Part shown: piece by piece, positions 1-11,334 of the stretch | Layout: each line of letters begins with the position of its first letter | Position numbering within the stretch: position 1 is the first letter of the stretch | Assembly: GCA_035048495.1 (NCBI GenBank) | Contig: CM068540.1 | Location: 976,829-1,040,828, forward strand | Reading direction: 5' to 3' | Length of the DNA: 64,000 nucleotides | Origin: Euptelea pleiosperma | Lineage: Eukaryota > Streptophyta > Magnoliopsida > Ranunculales > Eupteleaceae | Translations under genes and position numbers: made by a program | Notes under the pieces: model-generated | Told to the model about the DNA's origin: nothing | Databases searched by the model: none | The model's input: only the letters and a program-made list of their open reading frames with translations

Positions 1-170
1 GTATCAGACGGGGTGTAGGTTCACCAAGGGGGTCAAACATTCATGGGGTCAGTTGGCCCAAGAGTGTCCTCATGTGGCAATATTTGGCTTCACTAACACG
101 TGGGACCCACATTTGTGACCAACACCCGGTAGTCTCTCTCTCTCTATATGTGTGTGTGTGGTCAGGATAA

Positions 171-955
171 TTCTACACCCAATTCTTACACCTAATTCAT
201 ATACCTGGTGTGGGGCTCACATGGAGATCATGTTGGACAATCCAACCATACATTAAGTTGTCCTCACCATGATGGTCACCATTACAAAAAATGAGAGAGG
301 CAAGTTGTTGTGGAGACTCTAAAGTATGCGAACATTGTCTGCGCCATCGGATGCCCCTAACAACACTATCATTTCACTGTTTCAAAAAAGTCCGATTTTA
401 GAATTTTAAGAACACATTTTTCAAGGTGTATCCGGCGGTGCAGCCGACTTTCATACTTTAGAGTCCGCATGGTTTTAAGTTTCGGCTGAAACCGAAATGT
501 TTTGCTCGAAATGTTTTGATCTCGCTATAGGACGAAACTACATACATTTCGGTTGGTTTCGACCGAAATTCATCGAAACCAAGTTTCACCATAGTAAATG
601 TCACTATGGTTTCACTAGGTTTAGGACCGAAACCACCGAAATGAAACAAGCGACTTTGAACCATGGTCTACACACATTGTTTAGGCTAGTTTTTTTCACA
701 AAAAATCAATTGATTCTGACACTACTGATCATTTGAAAGTTTACCTAAAGTAACGGTTTAATTGGATGGTTTAGATTTTTTAATTTCAACTCAAACCTTT
801 TATGAGGTTAGGAATGTCAGAATAGACTTTTCTTGTGAGGATGGTCTCCACATATGGCCAACTCAATGTGTTGTTGGATTGTCCAACATGATTTCTACGT
901 GGACCCTATCATTGGGGGTGTAGGAATGAGTGTAAGAAGCAGGTGTAGATTCATG
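171..955. repeat. Degenerate foldback element with two smaller inverted-repeat insertions
   Basis: The left arm (about 171-290, with ACACCCAATTCTTACACC) recurs as a diverged reverse complement at about 840-955 (GGGGGTGTAGGAATGAGTG). Two smaller palindromic units sit between the arms. One at 315-465 is bounded by the 14-bp inverted repeat GACTCTAAAGTATG. One at about 469-666 is bounded by CATGGTTTTAAG and CTTTGAACCATGG. No coding content is seen. The block probably lies in an intron of the gene whose last exon is at 2157. Confidence 0.5.
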
Positions 956-1065
956 AGGTTAGAAATATTGTAATGGGATATTTTTTGTGAGGTTGATCCA
1001 TGCTGAGAAGAATATCCTCACAAAAAATCATTATGTCATCTCCAAATGGGCCCCACAAATTTATA

Positions 1066-2010
1066 TAGGGTCAGGTTATTTTGACATGCTTGTGGGGCAC
1101 ACATGGATATGTGTCAAGGGCTGATTTCAGTGACAGTAATCCTTGTTAAAAAATCAGCTCATTTTGACATTTCTAGCACTATGAAAATTGAATTCTAGAC
1201 CAACCATTTCATTGTTAACTTTAAGTGCACTTTTGATTGGGTTAGAAGTTTCAGAACTGGCTAAGTTCTTCTGAGGACAATTGTCCAAATGAGAAGATTA
1301 TCCTCAACAAAAATCAGTCCTTAACTCATCTCCATGTAGGTCCCACAAGGGCGTGTCAAAATTACCTGACCTATATATATATGTAGTCAGGATATTCGTT
1401 TAGGGATTATCTTGAAAAAGATTTTGTACAGCTCCATGGGCCCACATGGAGACGGGTCAAGGGATTATTTTTGGTAAGGATGATCTCCTTAGCCAAACTT
1501 ATCAATTCCGACATTTCTAGCCCTATGAAATCTGTACCGTGTATTTCGCTACCAACTTTATGTTCACATTTGGTAGGGTTAGAAATTTTAAGAATGAGCT
1601 AATTGTTGTGAGGATGATCACTATGGTGAGATCATCTTAACCTATGGAACAGTGTAAAAATCCATGTCAAAAAATCTGTATAAATCTGTATAAGAATATC
1701 CTAACCTATATATATATGCGCCTATCTGGGGCCCACCGGAGATGAGTCAAGAGCTGATTTTTTTTTAGAATAATCTCGTCATCATGGAGATCATCACCAC
1801 CAAAAATCAGTTTCTAGCCCTATGAAAAGTGGATTACAAGTTAAAAAATTCTTGACCATCCATTTCACCGTTGACTCTTAACTATGTGCATTTTTTATAT
1901 GGTTAGAAGTTTCAGAATGGGCTTTTTTTGTGAGGATGATCTCCCTGATGAGGTGATCTTCCTCACAAAAACAACCCTTCTCGTTTCCATGTGGGCCCCA
2001 CAAGGTGTCA
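1066..2010. repeat. Three consecutive related foldback units
   Basis: Three roughly 310-bp units follow each other (about 1066-1370, 1390-1700, 1705-2010). Each holds the same landmarks: a GTCAGG-type end, a GTGGGGC/CCCACATGGAGA segment, AAAATCAG, a centre near CTAGCCCTATGAAA, then GAGGATGATCTC-like sequence. The ends GGTCAGGTTATTTTGACA and GTCAAAATTACCTGACC are inverted repeats, and the units are separated by TATATA stretches. They look like short non-autonomous DNA elements inserted next to each other in AT-rich sequence. Confidence 0.5.
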
Positions 2011-2025
2011 TTTTGGCGTGTTAAA

Positions 2026-2030
<5 letters not shown>

Positions 2031-2095
<65 letters not shown>
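2031..2095. repeat. (CT)n/(TA)n compound microsatellite
   Basis: A run of CT dinucleotides passes directly into a run of TA dinucleotides about 60 bp upstream of the DUF632 exon. It lies in the presumed intron and may serve as an extended pyrimidine tract before the acceptor. Confidence 0.9.
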
Positions 2096-2096
<1 letters not shown>

Positions 2097-2156
2097 TTTT
2101 TTATTTTGGCTCCAAGCAGTTGATAAATATCATTCTTTTATATGCTCTGATGACAG

Positions 2157-2844
2157 GTTAACTCGAATGTGGGAAATGATGTTTGAATGCCACAAAGTTC
2201 AGTTCAACGTTATGTCGATATCATATAACAACAGGAGCACCAAAGTCTCCATACAGTCGGAATCACATCGGCAGGCTACCATCCATCTTGAATATGAATT
2301 GAATTCTCTATCTTCAAGTTTCACAAAATGGATAACTGCCCAGAAGTCCTACGTGCGAGCCATAAACGAATGGCTTCACAAATGCGTCCCTCTTCCACAG
2401 AAATCTTCGAGGAGGAAAAGGAGAGTGCCAGACAACCCCTTGCGAGATTTGGGTCCGCCTATATTTGTCACTTGTGGTGTCTGGTTGGATAGACTCAATG
2501 AATTGCGTCCCAAGGAAGTAGCAGATCCTATAAAGGTGCTAGCTGCTGACACCACCCGTTTCTTGCCACGCCAGGAGAAGAACCAGGGCAAGATTTTGAG
2601 TCAGTCATTCTCGACAGCTTGGAAGGATGGTAACAGTAGTGAAGCAGTGGCCAGTACACCCGGAGACAAAGCGCCAGAGGACTGGAATTCGGGTTTTGAT
2701 TGTTTCCGGACGAGCTTGGTGGGTTTTCTCGATAACTTAAATTCCTTTTCAGGGGCCTCAGTGAAGATGTATGAAGAGCTTGGAAAAGCCATTCAACAAG
2801 CTAAGAGTGGTCATGGTCAAGGCACACTGAAGTCCCATTCATAA
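2157..2844 (+). CDS. DUF632 (NRG2-like) protein, last exon only
   Basis: This is the C-terminal exon of a DUF630/DUF632 plant protein, the family of Arabidopsis NRG2, a nucleus-located regulator of nitrate response. An open frame runs in from upstream, but recognisable homology starts at LTRMWEMMFECHKVQF, so I place the acceptor at GACAG/G (2155-2156). The first base of the exon then completes a glycine codon, which suits the family pattern Gly-Leu-x-x-Met-Trp. It encodes about 228 residues and stops at TAA 2842-2844. Conserved family features are the LNSLSSSFTKWITAQKSYV helix, the NEWLHKC segment and GPPIFVTCGVWLDRL. The N-terminal DUF630 domain and earlier exons are not in the window, so the gene is partial here. 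The homology call is from remembered family motifs and the acceptor is inference. Confidence 0.85.
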
Positions 2845-4599
2845 TACTCTATTGTTTAACTGGAAAAGAAAAAGGAAATAACGAGAAGATAAAAGAAAAA
2901 GCTAGGCAGCAGTTATTCAGTTGAATCAGTTATTTATCTCAATGGTAACAAGGTTGAAATTTTTGAACTCATGAAGCATATCAGATGGAAAGTTCAGTCG
3001 GCTGTTGCGTTTGTAGATTGGAGAAGGAATAAGAGTATTGGGTTGAAGGTTCTTCACATGTTAATTATTGCAAAGTTGCAAATAAAAACACCATTTGAAG
3101 AATGGTTGATGGATCTGTAGATGTAAAGATATTGGGGAGATATAAGAGGGACGCGTTGTAGGTTAAGCTGTGATTATATGTTGCTGTTAAAGAGAGTTAT
3201 GTTCAAAGTAATGGTACCTGTACAACTTACAAACATATGGAATCAGGTAAAATTCAATCCCCTGTCCCCCCTCAAATTATACATTTCAATAATGATATAT
3301 TATATTGCATTCATGTGTTCATTCATCTTCTATCCCTATTATGTTTTGTGTATTTGTTGATTCAGAACATATATGAATATGTATACATTTATACTAGTGT
3401 TCTCGACAAGCAAGAGAGATACGATGTGCATATGAACAAATGAAAGTGGGAACAACTTACAGCTTGGAAATATAGGAGCCATTATGTAGAGGAGGAATGA
3501 AATATGGGAGCCTTGTAACTTGAAAGAGTATAAAACCCCAAAAGAATTTGGATTATTACCGACGAAGTGAGGAAGTCCTGATTTTAGCCTACTACAGACA
3601 TGAAGATCTCTGAGTCCTAGTGTTCAATGGAGAGTTTCAATAGGACAGTAAATATTTGAGGAGCAGCAGCCATGCAAAATGTTCTTGATGGGTTCGTCTT
3701 CGCAGGAGTTGGAGGTCTGTGCCGCTTCCTATTAGTCACCACTGAAGGCTTTAAAGCTTTTGCTAAAGTGGGAATGCAGTACATGCTAGCAACTTGGCAT
3801 ATTTAAACCTCAGTTATAGTCCTCTCAAACACTCGTGTTTTGTCTATTTTCCATTCAACGAATAGGAATTTTTTTTTCACCTGGCTCTTTTTTCTCCAGA
3901 CGTCGCACCACGTCACACTTCTTACTTAAGGTGCTGACCAGGTATGAATAGTTTAAAGATCATTTCACTGAGGAAGCCCCTATTCTTGGATTGACTGCAA
4001 GGTTTAACAGTTTTACTATTATTTTTGTTATAATGGCTGTTATTACAGGGTTATAAATATGTACAGTTGGTTTTTTGGCTCTTGGTGTAGATACATCATG
4101 TACATAGCAACTCCTTGGCTCTGTTACTCTCTCAAGAGTCAAGACTCAGCTTGAGGACTTCTTAAATATTGTTAGTCCTAATATGGTCAATATGACCATC
4201 TGTCCACACACAAAAAAAAATATATATATATATAGTTTGTCAAACAGATCTACAGTACTATGATGCAACTGAAATCTCAAAAAAAATTAAAAACATGAGG
4301 GTGTCTTTTCTTTTCTTCTCTTATAGATTGTAGAAACTGCAAATGAGACCATTCTAAATTGCCTCACTATAGTCACCTTTGATTAAAGGATTCTTCATTA
4401 GCAAACCAGTCTAGTAGAAGGTATGGATTTTGAACTTTAAACCATTGGTTTCCAAGGAATAAGATTATATTAGATGGCCACATTAGAACGAAAAGACTTT
4501 TCACCCCACAATCTGTGGTCATCAGAGCTCATTCTAGCAGGTGGAACATGATTAGTGGCCTGTTGTGTGCCCTAATATATGGGTTGTGCTGAACAATTA
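2845..4599. other. Downstream region of the DUF632 gene, no gene seen
   Basis: The first few hundred bases are probably 3' UTR. Beyond that there are only short chance frames, an AT-rich stretch and a short (TA)n run near 4216-4234. I see no coding exon, RNA gene or clear transposon end. Confidence 0.4.
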
Positions 4600-5100
4600 C
4601 GGGGCCCTTTGGTAAAACCTAACTGAAAATGACTATTTGTTTACCTCTAAAAATTCAATGAAGGTGGCGTTTGGTAAAACTTTTTTTCAGACCTTAAGGT
4701 TGAATCAACTGAAATTAAGTGATTTTGGTGATTAAGTTGCGTTTGGTAAAAGACTTAATTTCAGCACTTACCACCAAACTCAAGGAAAAAAAGACAAAAG
4801 TAAAAAGTGACCCAGCCTTCACTTTTTGCGGTAAGTGAATGAATCTTTAAAAAATATTCTTTGATTCTTTTTAATACCAACAATGCCCTTTTTTCAAACC
4901 TTTTTCTTTTAAAAACTTACGAAAGTATCCTAATAAACATTTCAAAATACCCACAATGCCTTTGACTTAATTTTTTAAGACTTAAGACCTTAGCCAAACA
5001 ACCTAATTCAGACATAAGTCATTAAGCTACCAGATCTTAAGCACTTTAAGCTTTTAGATCTGATAACTTAATTTACCAAACGCCAGTTTTAGTTTTGACT
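4600..5100. mobile_element. Tourist/Harbinger-like MITE remnant
   Basis: The sequence opens with GGGCCCTTTGGTAAAACC and has a second, inner end GGCGTTTGGTAAA (about 4673) matched by TTTACCAAACGCC (about 5072-5084). The GTTTGG core and the alternating AACTTAA/TTAAGTT segments are typical of PIF/Harbinger-type MITEs. I could not define a target duplication, so the superfamily is inferred from end sequence only. Confidence 0.45.
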
Positions 5101-5139
5101 TCAAATGTAGCTTTTTTTTTTAAGTTATCCCACTTCCAC

Positions 5140-5375
5140 GTTTTCTTTTTGAGGCTCAGGCTCCGAAGACCCCCTTTTTCTGACTTCTCTTGGTGGTGTT
5201 CGAACACTTGGTCGTGGATTTCAAGAATCTAACGGTGGTTGTCGGCACCACCAAAAAGTGAAAAAAGTGATGCCAGCTCGGCACTAACAACCACAGTTGT
5301 ATTCTTGAAATCTACGGCCTCCAACACCAAGAGGGGTCAGAAAAAAGGGGGTCCCTTCAGCCCGACCCTTTTTTT
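5140..5375. repeat. Small foldback element
   Basis: Segments around TCTGACTTCTCTTGGTG (about 5178) and CACCAAGAGGGGTCAGA (about 5327) are inverted, as are CAGGCTCCGAAGACCCCC and GGGGGTCCCTTCAGCCC. The centre holds AATCTAACGGTGGTTG. Related sequence (ACCGTTGGATTC centre) recurs at 28440-28640 and 29190-29280. Confidence 0.45.
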
Positions 5376-5385
5376 TAAGGAAAAA

Positions 5386-5776
5386 GATGTAACAAGGTAT
5401 GCCTGAAACTATTTGAAATGCGGAGGCACCATTTTTGTTACTCACAGCTGTCATCTTGGCCCACTGACCGCATGGATGTTTATCTCACCCCTTGGTGGAT
5501 ATACATACCAAAAATCATCCTGATTGGTAATCTATAACCATTAGATTTTAGCACTTTTTAGTACTCTTTAAGGCATTTGTATAGCCGTTGAATGCAACCA
5601 TATGTTTTAGTACTAAAACCAACGGCTACAAATCATCAAACAAGCTGATTTTTGGTGTGAATGCCTACTAAGGTGTGGGCTAAACATCCATGCGGTCAGT
5701 GGGCCCACATGGCAGTGGTGACTAACAAAAATGCCGCTCCCCAAATGAAAATATCTCAAGTATACCTTGTTACATC
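5386..5776. mobile_element. Family E MITE, copy 1
   Basis: A 391-bp element with the 15-bp terminal inverted repeat GATGTAACAAGGTAT / ATACCTTGTTACATC. Inner arms are also inverted: ACTGACCGCATGGATGTTTA on the left and TAAACATCCATGCGGTCAGT on the right. There is no coding capacity. It is followed 24 bp later by a second copy in the same orientation. Confidence 0.75.
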
Positions 5777-5800
5777 ACGACCCTTTTTTTAAAGGAAAAA

Positions 5801-6191
5801 GATGTAACAAGGTATGCCTGAAACTGTTTCATTTGCGGATGCGGCATTTTTGGTAGTCACCACTGTCATCTGGGCCTACTGACCGCATGGATGTTTATCC
5901 CACCCCTTGGTGAATATACAAACCAAAAGTCACCCTGATTGGTAATCTATAACCATTAGATTTTAACACTTTTTAGCACTTTTTAAGGCATTCTTATAGC
6001 CGTTGAATGCAACCATTTTTTGAGTACTAAAACCAACGGCTAAAAACCATTAAACAAGCTGATTTTTGGTATAAATGTCTATTAAGGGGTCGGCTAAACA
6101 TCCATGCGGTCAGTGGGCCCAGATAACAGCAGCGACTACCAAAACTGCCGCTTCTGCAAATGAAAAGATCTCAGGTATACCTTATTACATC
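5801..6191. mobile_element. Family E MITE, copy 2
   Basis: Same length and ends as the copy at 5386, offset by 415 bp. A flank of type CGACCC(T)n AAGG(A)n lies before copy 1, between the copies, and (as CGACCC(T)n) after copy 2. This suggests tandem duplication of element plus flank rather than two independent insertions. Confidence 0.75.
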
Positions 6192-6339
6192 ACGACCCTT
6201 TTTTAAATGATCTATGCTACTTTAAAGCCAAAACCTGGGTTGGGGCACTTATATCCAACACTTCACAGGATGTTCACTTTCACAGGATGTTCACTTTCAC
6301 AGGTTGTCCAACAAGCCAACGTCCCTCGTGAATGATATG

Positions 6340-6630
6340 ATTAGGGACCATAGTATGAGCCACGTGGCACAGTATTAAAGACTAAATGGAAGTTTAGCCC
6401 ATCCCTATGTGAACCTATATACCAAATACTAGCCTGATTAGTGATTTTAAACCTTTGGATCTGAGTACCCCAAATAATGCTTGAAATCCAGTTGAACCTC
6501 CTTCAGATTGAAATTACTAATTAGGTTGAATTTTGGTATGTGAGTCCATCTAGGGATAGGCCAAACATCCATACTGTTAGCGGCCTCTAAGAGTGTGCCA
6601 TGTAGCTCATATTGGTCGCCCCTACAATCA
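6340..6630. mobile_element. Family A foldback element
   Basis: Left arm TATGAGCCACGTGGCAC at about 6354 and right arm GTGCCATGTAGCTCATA near 6595 are inverted. Inner arms CCTGATTAGTGATTT and AAATTACTAATTAGG also match. The extreme ends are eroded and no target duplication can be read. Confidence 0.6.
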
Positions 6631-6964
6631 CTAATATGCAACGCACGTACCCAACAATGAAAATCATTGAAAATTCAGTGAGTAACACGGTTTGAGTTCT
6701 TCAAATCCGCATACAACACGGTACATTTACATACTAAAGATCAGTGTGGATGCACTCCATAGTCCTAGACAGAAGCATCAAACATTCCCAGCACAAGCAT
6801 AGCAGTGTTAGACGCTGACATTAATCTGCCACAAAATTTACTGCTCTCCATAGTCCAAACCCTATTGTGAATCACCATTCAGTATGAAAACCTTTCCATT
6901 AGGTTGTGATTTGTGATTGAGAAGAAGAGTCTGCTGTTTAATCATGCTCCCATCCAGAAAGTCA

Positions 6965-8935
6965 TCATATGGTTCCTGCTTCAGTTCCCGCAGCTTTGCC
7001 GTTCAAATCTTGGCTGATGATATCTCCCACTTGACTCTTCTCCTCTATTTTCTCTTGACCCCCACTGTCCTCAGCCCTTGTAACAAGCTGCCCGACCTTT
7101 ACATATTTCTCCATGAATTTATACTCCCAGTCCTGTAAAACTTCAAGCTCAGATGGTTCCAGACCATCTGTATTTCCTGTAAGGTCATTCGGGTCGAAGG
7201 ACATTAGAGCTAAGGCTCGGCTCGCATCCCTCCCAGCAAACAAGGCATAGGGCCCACCAGGACCATAAAACATCCTGCAAAAAATTCCCAATTCAATTCG
7301 ACCTTGAAACAACACATTTACTTTATACAATCTTCAAACTTGAATGATATAGAAAACGCCAAGTTCGATCAATCCATACAGTCAAATATGGATTGATCGC
7401 AATGCCATTTAAGTATCCATGGAAATAAACAAATCCATCTTGGTTCCATGTAGGGATTTCCAAATTGCATTGCACCACAACTCCATTTCATCCCGAAAAA
7501 GGAAAGACTCGGGCAGAGACTACCTTCCTAGAGATGGGTCTTTGATCAGAGAAAACAGCTGATCCAAATTACTCGAACTTTTGGAGAATCATCTATGAAG
7601 TCCACAAACTTCTTGATACAAGCTCTCTCAAAGGTCACCAACAGGTAAACACTGTGACCTTTGTGAAAGCTTGTATCATTTTTGATACAAGAAGCTTGTG
7701 TCAAAATTTCAAGGCCATCTTCTGTAACTATAAATTTTATTAAAAAAAACAAATTTTTCATTTTTTTTTTTAAATCCCTGTTCTTTCTCAGTGAAAATAA
7801 GATAATTTTGTTCAAATGAGCAGGCGTTCATGTGTGCTTTGGTACAAACTCGGAACATAAAAGCTCCCATCTAAGCCTTGTTTTTGGTTGACAACCACTT
7901 TACTCTGAAAGCTTAAGCTATTAGAGAGAGGCATATCAAAGGGGGGTCTGCGGACCAAACAGAGGTGGAGTGCTGGCCACACAACCAAACAACACGCTCC
8001 GCTAACACTCCCCCTCAGCGGGAATACACTCCCAGTCCCTGGAGACTTGAACCCGCTACCTCCCGGGCCTTAAGGCTCTGATACCATGTTAAAGAACCAT
8101 TTTCCCCAACAGGTCGATCTTTTGGGGTAAATGGTTGTGGTAAATGGTTGTTTACAGTTTTCTGGATGAATCTCTAATCCTGCTGAAACAGTAGGGCGTA
8201 TTTGGATGCACCAGAAGAAATGGTTTTTCTAATCGAAAATGCAAGAAGATACTCTGATTGGGTTCTATTGAAAGTACTTTTCTTACTAAATAAAAATTGC
8301 CGATGTTTTTTTTTTCGCCAAAAAAACAACTAATCAAAGAAGAAAGTACCAGTTTTCTGCCAAAAAAAATCAAGTTTTTCACAAAAAAAATTGGTGCACC
8401 CGAACAGGCACTTAACCTTAATCCATGAAATTTTCTGATGAAATCCCCAACTCTTATTTGAGGGATCCCATGCAAAATCCTCTTGAACTTAAAAATCGAA
8501 ACCTAATTCCCACAAAACCCTAATAGTTCCTCAGTAACAAATATTACACATACCCTGCAAAGCAAAACCTCAAAATAAAGAAAGAGAGAAAAGCAGAAGC
8601 TTTCCCTACCTGGACCTGGAAACATCGTAGATCTGACCTTTGATGGCCATCAACAAAGGTTTCTTGGGATCTGAACCGTTATAAGCTCTGAGTTCTTCCT
8701 CAGTAACGTCTCCCAACTGAACGGGATCAGCAACAGGCAACGAGGAGGACGCCGAGGAACCCATTGTTTGATGAAGATAACTGGACTGTAAGGCCTTAAA
8801 ATCTTCAGGGACGACGAACATCCCACAAACCAGTCGGTAAATGCCGACCATCAGAACCAGGATCGTGAAGAACGCCATGGGAGATAAGCCTGTGTAGGCC
8901 TCAATCGCCTCCATCAAACTCGAGTACAACCCCAT
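6965..8935 (-). CDS. MSBP1: Membrane steroid-binding protein (MAPR family, cytochrome b5-like)
   Basis: A complete two-exon gene. Exon 1 is 8935-8610 with donor GTAGGG; exon 2 is 7274-6965 with acceptor TTTTTTGCAG and stop TGA. The joined frame is 211 residues, with Arg109 split by the intron. Residues 19-42 form one N-terminal membrane helix. Residues 72-170 are a cytochrome b5-like heme/steroid-binding domain (YNGSDPKKPLLMAIKGQIYD, then MFYGPGGPYALFAGRDASRA). Tyr112 and Tyr118 occupy the positions of the two tyrosines important for heme binding in PGRMC1-type proteins. The C-terminus is hydrophilic. Plant MSBP1/MSBP2 sit in ER or plasma membrane and are linked to steroid response and, for P450 enzymes, to lignin metabolism. 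Which of the two this one is cannot be settled. I chose the MGLYSSL start because a TATAAAA lies about 50 bp upstream, although the frame stays open further upstream. Confidence 0.93.
7275..8609 (-). other. Intron of the steroid-binding protein gene
   Basis: A 1335-bp GT-AG intron. It holds a short tRNA-like / SINE-like segment (about 7940-8100) and otherwise unremarkable AT-rich sequence with homopolymer runs. No further exon is seen. Confidence 0.85.
7940..8100 (-). mobile_element. SINE-like or retroelement-derived tRNA-like segment
   Basis: On the minus strand the block starts near AACATGGTATCAGAGCC and continues to AGCGGGTTCAAGTCTCC, which fits a pol III B-box (GGTTCRANNCC). Similar tRNA-like heads occur in plant SINEs, while TGGTATCAGAGC is also the usual Copia primer-binding site. 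No A-box or tail is clear, so the class is open. Confidence 0.35.
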
Positions 8936-8949
8936 TTTCCTAACAACTA

Positions 8950-8992
8950 GCAAGACTAGGAACAAATCGCACAAGGCCTGTGGTTTTATAGG
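8950..8992 (-). promoter_or_regulatory. Core promoter of the steroid-binding protein gene
   Basis: On the minus strand CCTATAAAACCACA lies near 8980-8992, placing a TATA box about 50 bp before the chosen ATG (8935) and implying a short leader of roughly 20 nt. This supports the MGLYSSL start over the longer open frame. The start site is inferred. Confidence 0.45.
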
Positions 8993-9331
8993 CGGACGAC
9001 CATCTTTTTTTATATTTTTATTTGTGAAAATTTCCCATGGGAGAAAAACTAGTATGCAAAAAATTACATACTTTAGAGTCTGTAAATATAGCCAGAAAAC
9101 GACACGTAGCAACTAAACCTTGATTAATCTTGATTAAGGAAAATCGGATGATTCTGACCGTTCGATCAGAAGAGTTACTAATTCTCGCTACACATGGTGG
9201 CTGTGGTGCAATGACTCGATTGCAATATAGACTATGGAGAACTGACTGTAGACCGTACTACAATGGAGTTAGGTGAGCTATTGTGCTATAGCTAGCAAAC
9301 GTAGACTTTCTGAAAATAAACGGCCGAGCAA

Positions 9332-10437
9332 GCATGGTTTAATAAACGGCCGTTATAACGGATTTGGACCTCCCCCCTTACGTTATGTACCGTTTTAACG
9401 CTCAGAATCCGTTATAATGGCTGTTATTTTCTGAAAAAAAAAATTTGTTAAAAGAACATCCGTTATTTCTGTTATAAAGTTTAGGGAATTTTTGACATAC
9501 CGCCCATGTTATTTTTGAAAATATGACTCGGTCCACTATCATTTGACCAGTGTTGACTCGAGTTGACTACCAAATTTTGTATTAAATGACAGAAACGCCC
9601 TTGTCTTCACCTTCGGAACAAGGGTTTGGATTAAAACCTAAACCCCAAGTCGAACGGCTATGGACGACGACCAGCCAAGAGATTCTAATGGGTTGGCCGC
9701 CCATCACCGGGGACCAACCCACCAAAGCCTCATGGCCAGCTGACCACTACTCCGGCAACAATTTAAAACTCAGTTTTTGAGGAAAAAAATAAATAAAACA
9801 TACAATTACATTTCTAAAAATTTCATTAATAAAAATAAAAAACAAGAATAAGAGTAATTTAGATTTTAAGCTTTTGATACATGAATTTTGGAAAGATGGG
9901 TTCTCTCAATTTTAAGATGAAATCGCATTCCCTTGTGAGTTTTATCTATTTTTATGGGTTTTTTATTTTCAATCTTCGCTTAATTCATAAAAAAATAAAA
10001 AAAATAAAAAAATCTCACGTTTACCAACAATGGTTTTTATTTTTATTTTAATCTCCTATTTTCATGTTTGATTTGGGGTTTGGGTTTTGGCCCAAACCCA
10101 AACCCTTGCTCTAAGGTTGAAGACAAGGGCACGTTTGTCCATTAATACAAAATTTGGTAGTCAACTCGGGTTAACACTGGTCAAATGACAGTGGACCGAG
10201 TCATAAGGGGGTATGTCAGCTTTTTCAAATAATGGGGAGGTATGTCAATTTTTAAACGTAAAATGGGAGGGGTATGTCAAAAACTCCCTATAGTTTATTG
10301 CAAATTTATAATTCAAAATTTGAATTTTGGCGTCGTTATTTCTATTTTTCCCTTAGTGTGTTACAATCCGTTATAATGGAAAAAAGGTACCGCCCAAGTC
10401 CGTTATGCCGTTATAAAGGCGCCTTCTAAATCTTGAT
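9332..10437. mobile_element. Family B element split by a family D element
   Basis: The left part starts at CATGGTTTAATAAACGGCCG and carries CGTTATAACGG motifs. The right part (from about 10298) has TTCAAAATTTGAATTT, CCGTTATAATGG and ends near CTTCTAAATCTTG. These are the same landmarks, in the same order, as the intact family B copy at 23138-23477. The interruption at 9484-10288 is a separate element. Confidence 0.65.
9484..10288. mobile_element. Family D element, copy 1 (805 bp, Mutator-like)
   Basis: Ends GGGAATTTTTGACATACC and GGTATGTCAAAAACTCCC are terminal inverted repeats. The flanks TAAAGTTTA (9475-9483) and TATAGTTTA (10289-10297) match at eight of nine positions, so a 9-bp target duplication typical of Mutator-like elements is likely. 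The arms also share CATTTGACCAGTGTTGACTC inverted. A 64-codon open frame at 9586-9780 is matched by the other copy (see 27528) but looks like no known protein. Confidence 0.75.
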
Positions 10438-10572
10438 TTAAAGAGCGCAGGCCCTTTTTGCTTTGCGCCAAAATGTCCTAAACTTCTAAAAATGCTCTTA
10501 CTTTGGTAATTTTTTTTTCTTTTAAGTTATACATTTAGAAATGGTCCATCGGTCTTTTGGTGTACTCATTAA

Positions 10573-11254
10573 GGTCGTGTTTATTTTTTATGAATGCACA
10601 CGCTTTGACATCTATGTGCGCACCTAGGTCAAAAAACTTGTGTTTGGTTGCATCAATCAGCGTGACTCACAATATGTATTAGGGCCCTCAATGTGCGTCA
10701 AGGCTCATGTTGCAATACACCTCCCTGATAATCGAAACATGTGTCTAATCGCGTGTTACAACACGTCGATGTACCATAAGGCACACTTATGGTGCATCAC
10801 GCTATATAAAATTAAGATTTTTATTATATATTACATAATATTATATATATTAAAAAATAATATATATATATATATATTATATTATTATAAGAGTATTATT
10901 ATATTATATATACTAATATTATGATATTAATATAATAATATATAATATATATTATATTATCTATGTAATATTAAAAATTATATAATATATTATATGAATA
11001 TTTATTCCGTATAATAATATTCGAGTGCAGTGACAGTCTAAAACGTGCATGTATAATTTTATACAATACAACGATATGCACCGAATCAAGCTCAACATCC
11101 AGCATCATTTGCGTAAATAAATGCACATAATTGATTTTCGCGCGCAATTTGTTGAGTTTGTCCAAACGCTATACATCTGAAGTCACGCACATTTAACTTG
11201 CACGGATTTCAAAATACGTACATCCTAAAACACACGTAAAAAACAAACGAGGCC
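10573..11254. mobile_element. Harbinger-like MITE with TAA duplication
   Basis: The 682-bp element starts GGTCGTGTTTATTTTTTATG and ends CGTAAAAAACAAACGAGGCC, imperfect inverted repeats, flanked by TAA on both sides (10570-10572, 11255-11257). Three-base TWA-type duplication and a GTTT-rich end fit PIF/Harbinger. The centre (10800-11030) is a long AT-rich palindromic stretch. Confidence 0.65.
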
Positions 11255-11334
11255 TAAATGTAGTCTCTAATTGAACAAATATAAAACTTTCTCTCATCCC
11301 ACATCAGGCTAACGATTAAAAAAATGTTAGGTTA

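Noticed and set aside
2005..2156. Upstream part of the open frame leading into the DUF632 exon
   Set aside because: It translates the (CT)n/(TA)n microsatellite as Ser-Leu and Tyr-Ile runs and a linker without family similarity. A splice acceptor at 2156 is a better explanation.
8936..9112. 59-codon extension upstream of the steroid-binding protein start
   Set aside because: The longer frame has an in-frame start but runs through the TATA box region and does not look like the family N-terminus; MGLYSSL followed by a membrane helix does.
10800..11030. AT-rich palindromic stretch as a possible replication or matrix-attachment site
   Set aside because: It lies wholly inside the inverted-repeat element at 10573-11254 and is explained as its AT-rich centre.
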